Positions 1-5,675 of a DNA stretch of 5,675 nucleotides are shown here, one piece after another. Numbering within the stretch: position 1 is the first letter of the stretch; each line of letters starts with the position of its first letter. The notes under the pieces were generated by a model. It saw nothing but the letters and a program-made list of their open reading frames with translations. It was not told the origin of the DNA and searched no databases. The translations under genes were made by a program, and so were the position numbers. Source of the stretch: Planctomycetota bacterium (GTDB lineage Bacteria; Planctomycetota; PLA2; JAEUHO01); the NCBI GenBank assembly GCA_029213105.1, contig JARGNS010000263.1, forward strand, positions 1-5,675. The letters run 5' to 3'.

Positions 1-2
1 AG

Positions 3-233
3 GGCAAGCCCAGCCGACGACTGACGCGCCTGCACCTCGCCGAGGAGCTCTTCCGCGCGGGCGTCCTCACGCGCGAGGAGCTGCGCCAGACCTGGGAGCG
101 GATCGAGAATGCCGAGGGCGACTTCGATCCGGCGATCGACGAGCGGCTCGACCTGATCACGGCCGCGGCGGCCGTCGGCGCCATTGCCCCGAAGACGGCG
201 GTGGCCCTGCGCGCGCGGGTGCACAAGGAGTGA
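3..233 (+). CDS. C-terminal fragment of an unrecognised, mostly helical protein
   Basis: An open frame enters from the left window edge and ends at TGA 231-233, giving the last 76 residues of a protein whose start lies outside the window. The frame is supported by its third positions, which are almost all G or C, and by a protein-like composition. There are two amphipathic helical stretches: one around LHLAEELFRAGVLTREELR, the other around DERLDLITAAAAVGAIAPKT. The fragment has no Cys and no evident transmembrane segment. I recognise no family or catalytic motif. The downstream lipoprotein start (GTG) overlaps this stop as GTGA, so the two genes are probably translationally coupled and share a message. 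No function is assigned. The fragment could be the end of a regulatory or structural cytoplasmic protein. Confidence 0.75.
   Translation, partial: GKPSRRLTRLHLAEELFRAGVLTREELRQTWERIENAEGDFDPAIDERLDLITAAAAVGAIAPKTAVALRARVHKE
225..230 (+). promoter_or_regulatory. AAGGAG Shine-Dalgarno-like motif abutting the lipoprotein start
   Basis: A perfect AAGGAG lies at the very end of the upstream gene, but its last G is also the first base of the lipoprotein's GTG start, leaving no spacer. It therefore cannot serve that GTG in the standard way. No ATG, GTG or TTG lies 5-9 bases further on in this frame. Ribosome re-initiation at the GTGA stop-start overlap is the likely mode, and the motif may only help hold the terminating ribosome. 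Confidence 0.4.
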
Positions 234-1039
234 CGCCGCGTTCGATCAACGCCCGCCCGTTCCTGCGGCCCGCCGCCCTGCTGGCCGCAGCCCTGCTCCT
301 GCTGACCACGGGCTGCCTGGACGTCGACAACCAGGCGCAGATCGGCGCGACCGGTGGAGGCACCTTCACGGAGAGCGTCACCGTCGATCTCGCCAAGCTG
401 ACCTTGGCCCGGCGGCAGCTCAAGGAGCGCACCAGCGGCCTCGGCGAAGACGAGGATGCCCGGCCCATCGATCCCTTCGGCGTCCTCGATCCGAAGGTGC
501 GACTCGAGGAGCTCGGCGCCACGGAGGGCATCTCCGACGTGGTCACGACACGCTCCGCCGCCAAGGAGGGCACGCGTCGCTATGTCCTCAAGGGGACGTT
601 CGCCTCCCTCGAGGCCCTCTATGAGGGCGGCTTCATCGACGATGCCGAAGCGGCCCTCTGGTCCGTGCGCGAAGGCAAGGCCTGGCAGCTCGAGGCTCGC
701 AGCCTCGGCGACGACGAGGAGTTGGAGCCGGCCGCCCGCAAGACGCTGCTCGACTTCCGGCGCAAGCTCCTGGAGCCGTACCGGGCCTCCCTCGGCGCGC
801 TGGTCATCCGCCGCACGCTCGTGTTCCCCACGCGGGTGCTGCAGCACGACGGCACGCTGGCCGACGACGGCCGCACGGTGACGTGGACGATCCGCTTCGA
901 TGACCTGGCCGACCCGCGCAGCCTGCGCCAGCGGGTCGTCTTCGCCGCGGACGCCAAGCTCAAGCTCGAGCCGTTCGGCCGCAAGCCGGCCGGCGCCGCC
1001 GCACCGCAAGGCGCTCCGCCGCGGGCGCGCGACAAGTAG
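230..1039 (+). CDS. Predicted lipoprotein, possibly LppM/DUF3153-like
   Basis: A 269-residue protein with a lipoprotein signal peptide: a basic N-terminus (R4, R9, R13), a hydrophobic stretch at about 14-25 (AALLAAALLLL) and a lipobox-like TTGC with the acylated Cys at 29. The -3 residue is Thr rather than the usual Leu. The mature part would be anchored to a membrane facing the periplasm or outside. After Cys29 comes a beta-rich start (residues 30-54, GGGTFTESVTVDL), then a charged helical middle containing a conserved-looking Tyr/Gly stretch (118-135). A second beta-rich region (about 191-245) contains RTVTWTIRFDDL, and the tail is Pro/Ala/Arg-rich. The pattern 'GCL.v....i...G.gt....v.vdl' recalls LppM/DUF3153-type lipoproteins; this is resemblance only, with no known reaction. 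GTG 230 is chosen because it places the signal peptide correctly and overlaps the upstream stop by 4 bp. Confidence 0.85.
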   Translation: MTPRSINARPFLRPAALLAAALLLLTTGCLDVDNQAQIGATGGGTFTESVTVDLAKLTLARRQLKERTSGLGEDEDARPIDPFGVLDPKVRLEELGATEGISDVVTTRSAAKEGTRRYVLKGTFASLEALYEGGFIDDAEAALWSVREGKAWQLEARSLGDDEELEPAARKTLLDFRRKLLEPYRASLGALVIRRTLVFPTRVLQHDGTLADDGRTVTWTIRFDDLADPRSLRQRVVFAADAKLKLEPFGRKPAGAAAPQGAPPRARDK

Positions 1040-1054
1040 CTTCCGCGTCCCCCG
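1040..1054. other. 15-bp convergent intergenic gap
   Basis: The lipoprotein stop (TAG 1037-1039) and the SDR stop (TGA at 1057-1055, minus strand) face each other across 15 bases. The only dyad is a weak CCCG...CGGG (1051-1054 / 1061-1064) with a 6-base loop and no T-run on either side, so no intrinsic terminator is called. The transcripts probably overlap or end by Rho. Confidence 0.6.
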
Positions 1055-1984
1055 TCAGCGCGGGTAGAGGTTCTCCAGCGCCGCGCCCAGGGTCGGGTGC
1101 GCGAAGCTGTAGCCGGCCTGCGCCGCGACGGCGGGCAGCACTCGCGCGCCCGTCAAGAGCACGTGCGCCCCCTCGCCGAAGAGCAGCTTCAATGCGAAGG
1201 CGGGCACGGGCAGGAACGCGGGACGCCCAAGCTGGGCTGCCAAGGCGCGCGTGAGGTCGGCGTTGCTGGCGGGCTCGGGGGCGGTGACATTGAGCGGCCC
1301 GGTCACGGCCTCGGTCTCGAGCGCGAAGCGGATCAGCCCGACCGTGTCGTCGAGGTGGACCCACGACATGATCTGGCGGCCGCTGGCCAGACGCCCCCCC
1401 AGGCCGAGACGGAAGGGCCGCTCCATCTTGGCCAGCGCACCGCCGCCGGGCCCGAGCACGATGCCGATGCGCAACAGCACGACGCGGGTCCCCAGCGCCT
1501 CGGCACCGCGGGTGGCCTGCTCCCAGTCGATGCACAGGCGCGCCAGGGTGTCCGTCCCCTGCGAACTGGCCTCGGTGATCTCGACCTCCGGCGCGTGGGT
1601 TCCGTACCAACCGATCGCGGAGGCCCCGAGCAGGATGCGCGGCGGCTGATCCATGGCGCCCAGCGCCTCGACGAGCGCGCGGGTCGTGTCCACCCGACTG
1701 GCTCGACAGTGCGCGAGGAACGCCTCGCTCCAACGCTGCCCGAGGATGTTCTCGCCGGCCAGGTTGATGACGGCCTCGCAGCCCGCGAGCGCCTCCTGGG
1801 TGCTGCCCGCATCGAAGCCGTCGTAGGCCCGCGCCTCCACACCCCCCAGGCGCGCCCCCACCTCGGCGAGATCGCGGCCCGGTTTGGGACGCACGAGGGC
1901 CACGACCTCGTGACCGGCCTCCCGCAGCGCGGGGCACAGATGCCGGCCGACGAAGCCGGTGGCTCCCGTGACGGCGACACGCAT
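1055..1984 (-). CDS. SDR39U1 / YfcH-type NAD(P)-dependent epimerase-family protein (TIGR01777)
   Basis: A 309-residue cytosolic protein of the atypical short-chain dehydrogenase/reductase group that includes E. coli YfcH and human SDR39U1. The N-terminal Rossmann fold shows the nucleotide-binding motif TGATGFVG at 6-13. Next come the family signatures NLAGEN (74-79), RW..AFLAHCRASRVDTTR (84-102), ASAIGWYG (121-128, Tyr127 at the usual catalytic position), VLGPGGGALAKM (176-187) and SGRQIMSWVHLDD (201-213). The C-terminal DUF1731-type domain follows (NVTAPEPASN at 232-241, GRPAFLPVPAFALKLLFG at 253-270, and a terminal ALENLYPR). Length is normal for the family. The substrate and the reaction of this family are not established. 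The frame stays open upstream into acs, but ATG 1984 is the right start because it gives the canonical Rossmann N-terminus and has AGGT 7 bases upstream. It follows acs after only 2 bases, so the two are almost certainly cotranscribed. Confidence 0.95.
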   Translation of the reverse strand: MRVAVTGATGFVGRHLCPALREAGHEVVALVRPKPGRDLAEVGARLGGVEARAYDGFDAGSTQEALAGCEAVINLAGENILGQRWSEAFLAHCRASRVDTTRALVEALGAMDQPPRILLGASAIGWYGTHAPEVEITEASSQGTDTLARLCIDWEQATRGAEALGTRVVLLRIGIVLGPGGGALAKMERPFRLGLGGRLASGRQIMSWVHLDDTVGLIRFALETEAVTGPLNVTAPEPASNADLTRALAAQLGRPAFLPVPAFALKLLFGEGAHVLLTGARVLPAVAAQAGYSFAHPTLGAALENLYPR

Positions 1985-1986
1985 CG

Positions 1987-3939
1987 CTACGACCTGTGCT
2001 TCTCGTATTGGGCGCGCAGGGTGTCGACGACGCCAGGATCGGCCAGCGTCGTGGTGTCCCCGACCTCGCGGCCCTCGGCGATGTCTCGCAGGAGCCGGCG
2101 CATGATCTTCCCGCTGCGCGTCTTGGGCAGGGCCGGCGCGAAGTAGACGTCGTCCGGTCGACCGATGGGGCCGATCTTCGCGGCCACGTGCTGGCGAATC
2201 TCCGCGCGCGCCTCCTCCGACGGCTCCGCGCCTCCCATCAAGGTGACGAAGGCCGCGATGGCCTGTCCCTTCACGGCGTGGGTGCGCCCCACGACGGCAG
2301 ACTCGGCCACGGCCGGGTGGTCCACCAGCGCGGACTCGACCTCCATCGTGCTGATGTTGTGGCCCGAGACGAGCATGATGTCGTCCACGCGACCGAGCAG
2401 CCAGTAGTAGCCGTCCTCGTCGAGCTTCGCGCCGTCGCCCGCAAAGTAGAGGCCGTCGAACTTCGACCAGTACACGTCCTTGTAGCGCTCGGGGTTGCCG
2501 TAGATGCCGCGCAGCATCGAGGGCCACGGCTTGCGGATGACGAGCAGGCCGCCCCCGGGGGCGTCGACGTGGTTGCCTTCCTCATCGACGACATCCACGT
2601 GGATGCCGGGAAGCGCGCGCGCCGCAGAGCCGGGCTTGTTCGTCGTGAGGCCGGGCAACGGGCTGATCATGATGCCGCCCGTCTCGGTCTGCCACCACGT
2701 GTCCACGATCGGGCAGCGGCCGCCGCCGATCGTGTCGTGATACCACATCCACGCCTCGGGGTTGATCGGCTCCCCCACGCTGCCGAGCAGTCGCAGCGAC
2801 GACAGATCGTGCGACTTCGGGTGCTCGTCCCCCCACCCCATGAAGGCGCGGATGGCCGTCGGCGCCGTGTAGAAGATCGTCACCCCGCGGCGCTCGACGA
2901 TGTCCCAGAAGCGGTCCTTGCCGGGATGGTCCGGCCCCCCCTCGTACATGACGCTGGTGCAGCCGTTGGCGAGCGGGCCGTAGACGATGTAGCTGTGCCC
3001 CGTGACCCAGCCGATGTCGGCCGTGCACCAGTAGACGTCGTCGTCCTTGATATCGAAGACCCAGCGGTGGGTCATCGCCGTGCCGACCATGTAGCCGCCC
3101 GTGGTGTGCGCGATGCCCTTGGGGTGCCCGGTCGTGCCGGAGGTGTAGAGGATGAAGAGCAGGTCCTCGGCATCCATGACCTCGGGCTCGCAGGTGTCGG
3201 CCGCGTCGGCCACGAGCTCGTGCCACCAGTGATCGCGTCCGGCCTGCATGGGCACGGGGGCCTTCTCGGCACCGATGCGCTGGACGACGACCACGTGCTC
3301 GACCCCGGGGGTCTCCTCGAGCGCGATGTCGGCATTGGCCTTCAGGGGCACGACGCCTCCGCGCCGCCAGGCACCGTCGCCGGTGATCAGGACCTTGGAG
3401 TCGGAGTCCTTGATGCGCTCGCGCAGGGAGTCCGGGCTGAAGCCGCCGAACACGACGGAGTGCGGCGCGCCGATGCGCGCGCAGGCCAGCACGGCGATGG
3501 CGAGCTCGGGCACCATGCCGAGGTAGAGCGTCACCCGATCGCCCTTCTGCACGCCGAGGGCGCGCAGGGCATTCGCGAAACGGCAGACCTCCTTGAGGAG
3601 TTCGGCGTAGGTGAAGATGCGCTCGTCGCCAGGCTCGCCCTCCCAGATGAAGGCGGTCTTGTCGGCCTTGCCCCCTTCCACGTGGCGGTCGAGGCAGTTG
3701 ACGGTGATGTTGGTCTTCGCGCCGACGAACCACTTGGCGAAGGGCAGGTCCCACTCGAGCACCTTGGTCCATGGCTCGAACCAGGTAAACGTCTTGGCGT
3801 GGCTCTCCCAGAACGCCTCGATGTCTTCCCCGGCCTCGTAGATGGCCGGGTCATTCACGTTGGCGGCGGCCGCGAAGGCCTCCGAAGGGGGAAAGCGGCG
3901 GTCCTCGTCCAGCAGCGTCTCGATGGTCTCGTGGCTCAT
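1987..3939 (-). CDS. acsA: Acetyl-CoA synthetase (AMP-forming acetate--CoA ligase)
   Basis: A 650-residue cytosolic enzyme that converts acetate, ATP and CoA to acetyl-CoA, AMP and PPi through acetyl-adenylate. Full length (E. coli Acs has 652 residues) and highly recognisable. The N-terminal Acs region has NCLDRHVEGG (81-90). The ATP-binding P-loop YTSGTTGHPKG is at 265-275. WWQTETGG (415-422) includes Trp416, equivalent to the Trp that restricts the pocket to acetate. Asp502 in YFAGDGA and Arg517 in GRVDD match the ribose/hinge residues. The C-terminal TRSGKIMRR carries the adenylation Lys611, the residue that lysine acetyltransferases modify in characterised Acs proteins. One position differs from the enteric enzymes: SGHNIST has Asn528 where Salmonella has Arg526. 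It lies 16 bases after the kinase stop and 2 bases before the SDR gene. No strong Shine-Dalgarno precedes ATG 3939 (only GGCGG-like), so coupling to the kinase is likely. Confidence 0.98.
   Translation of the reverse strand: MSHETIETLLDEDRRFPPSEAFAAAANVNDPAIYEAGEDIEAFWESHAKTFTWFEPWTKVLEWDLPFAKWFVGAKTNITVNCLDRHVEGGKADKTAFIWEGEPGDERIFTYAELLKEVCRFANALRALGVQKGDRVTLYLGMVPELAIAVLACARIGAPHSVVFGGFSPDSLRERIKDSDSKVLITGDGAWRRGGVVPLKANADIALEETPGVEHVVVVQRIGAEKAPVPMQAGRDHWWHELVADAADTCEPEVMDAEDLLFILYTSGTTGHPKGIAHTTGGYMVGTAMTHRWVFDIKDDDVYWCTADIGWVTGHSYIVYGPLANGCTSVMYEGGPDHPGKDRFWDIVERRGVTIFYTAPTAIRAFMGWGDEHPKSHDLSSLRLLGSVGEPINPEAWMWYHDTIGGGRCPIVDTWWQTETGGIMISPLPGLTTNKPGSAARALPGIHVDVVDEEGNHVDAPGGGLLVIRKPWPSMLRGIYGNPERYKDVYWSKFDGLYFAGDGAKLDEDGYYWLLGRVDDIMLVSGHNISTMEVESALVDHPAVAESAVVGRTHAVKGQAIAAFVTLMGGAEPSEEARAEIRQHVAAKIGPIGRPDDVYFAPALPKTRSGKIMRRLLRDIAEGREVGDTTTLADPGVVDTLRAQYEKHRS
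1992..1995 (-). promoter_or_regulatory. Ribosome binding site (AGGT) that fixes the SDR gene start
   Basis: On the minus strand AGGT precedes ATG 1984 by 7 bases, within the last codons of acs. It supports starting the SDR protein at its Rossmann-fold methionine rather than at any upstream start in the longer open frame that runs back into acs. Confidence 0.5.
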
Positions 3940-3955
3940 GGCCGCCAGAGTAGCG

Positions 3956-5596
<1,641 letters not shown>

Positions 5597-5675
5597 CGGG
5601 GGCCAGGGTACTCCAGGGACCCTGGTACCCCTTGGACCCGGTTGCCGGATCGGGGCTAGCCCTCGGGATCCCCCG
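5597..5675. other. Leader/intergenic region upstream of the kinase, cut by the window edge
   Basis: Seventy-nine bases with no supported gene. Besides the direct repeat at 5607-5639 it contains the perfect 10-bp palindrome GGGCTAGCCC (5653-5662). A minus-strand stop (TAG, 5658-5656) could end an upstream gene in the same direction, but only five sense codons of that frame are visible, too few to call. Confidence 0.4.
5607..5639 (-). repeat. Two-copy 16-bp direct repeat (17-bp period) just upstream of the kinase start
   Basis: Read on the minus strand, GGGTCCAAGGGGTACC (5639-5624) is followed after one base by GGGTCCCTGGAGTACC (5622-5607). The copies match at 13 of 16 positions (GGGTCC..GG.GTACC). 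The proximal copy ends 10 bases before the ATG at 5596. The centre also forms a perfect short palindrome, CCAGGGACCCTGG (5613-5625). The only GGAG-like ribosome site falls inside the proximal copy. The repeat could be an operator or a translational control element, or chance in GC-rich DNA. I see no credible -35/-10 pair in the 79 bases available. Confidence 0.45.

Noticed and set aside
1051..1064. A small hairpin (CCCG/CGGG) between the convergent genes as a terminator
   Set aside because: It has only four pairs and no T-tract on either strand, and such dyads are expected by chance at this GC content.
1097..2146. A plus-strand open frame of 349 codons opposite the SDR gene
   Set aside because: It is antisense to a gene with clear TIGR01777 signatures and has no domain of its own.
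1985..2527. An upstream extension of the SDR gene giving a 490-residue protein
   Set aside because: The extra 181 residues are out-of-frame acs sequence. The Rossmann motif begins right after ATG 1984, which has its own ribosome site.
5653..5662. The palindrome GGGCTAGCCC as an operator
   Set aside because: A single 10-bp palindrome in GC-rich DNA near a window edge carries little weight without conservation.
5656..5675. The tail of a further minus-strand gene ending at TAG 5658-5656
   Set aside because: Only five sense codons are visible before the window edge, too few to support a gene.

Overview
This is a compact, GC-rich stretch of bacterial chromosome with a near-saturated G/C third codon position in every real gene and almost no intergenic DNA. 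The eukaryote-like (Hanks-type) membrane Ser/Thr kinase, the lipoprotein and the codon use suggest a high-GC bacterium from a kinase-rich lineage. Planctomycetota, Myxococcota and an actinobacterium-like group are all possible. The sequence alone does not decide between them, and I see no phylogenetic marker such as rRNA or tRNA.

Layout. The left 1.04 kb is read rightward: the C-terminal end of an unrecognised helical protein (from the window edge to 233) overlaps by four bases a predicted lipoprotein (230-1039). The remaining 4.6 kb is read leftward as a tight three-gene run: a single-pass membrane Ser/Thr protein kinase (5596-3956), acetyl-CoA synthetase (3939-1987) and an SDR39U1/YfcH-type NAD(P)-binding epimerase-family protein (1984-1055). 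The gaps in this run are 16 and 2 bases. The two blocks converge with only 15 bases between their stop codons and no convincing intrinsic terminator. There is no gene-free stretch over 300 bases. The largest non-coding piece is the 79 bases right of the kinase start, which holds a two-copy 17-bp-period direct repeat next to the start codon.

How the genes may work together. Acetyl-CoA synthetase activates acetate to acetyl-CoA. The SDR protein is probably translated from the same message. The kinase lies first in the run, and its C-terminal domain, outside the membrane, looks like a small beta-rich sensor. An operon linking an envelope-sensing kinase to acetate activation is an attractive reading but remains inference. 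No mobile element, CRISPR array, RNA gene or clearly novel multi-gene system is visible. The most unusual items are the kinase's unclassified sensor domain, the kinase-acs linkage and the repeat in front of the kinase.
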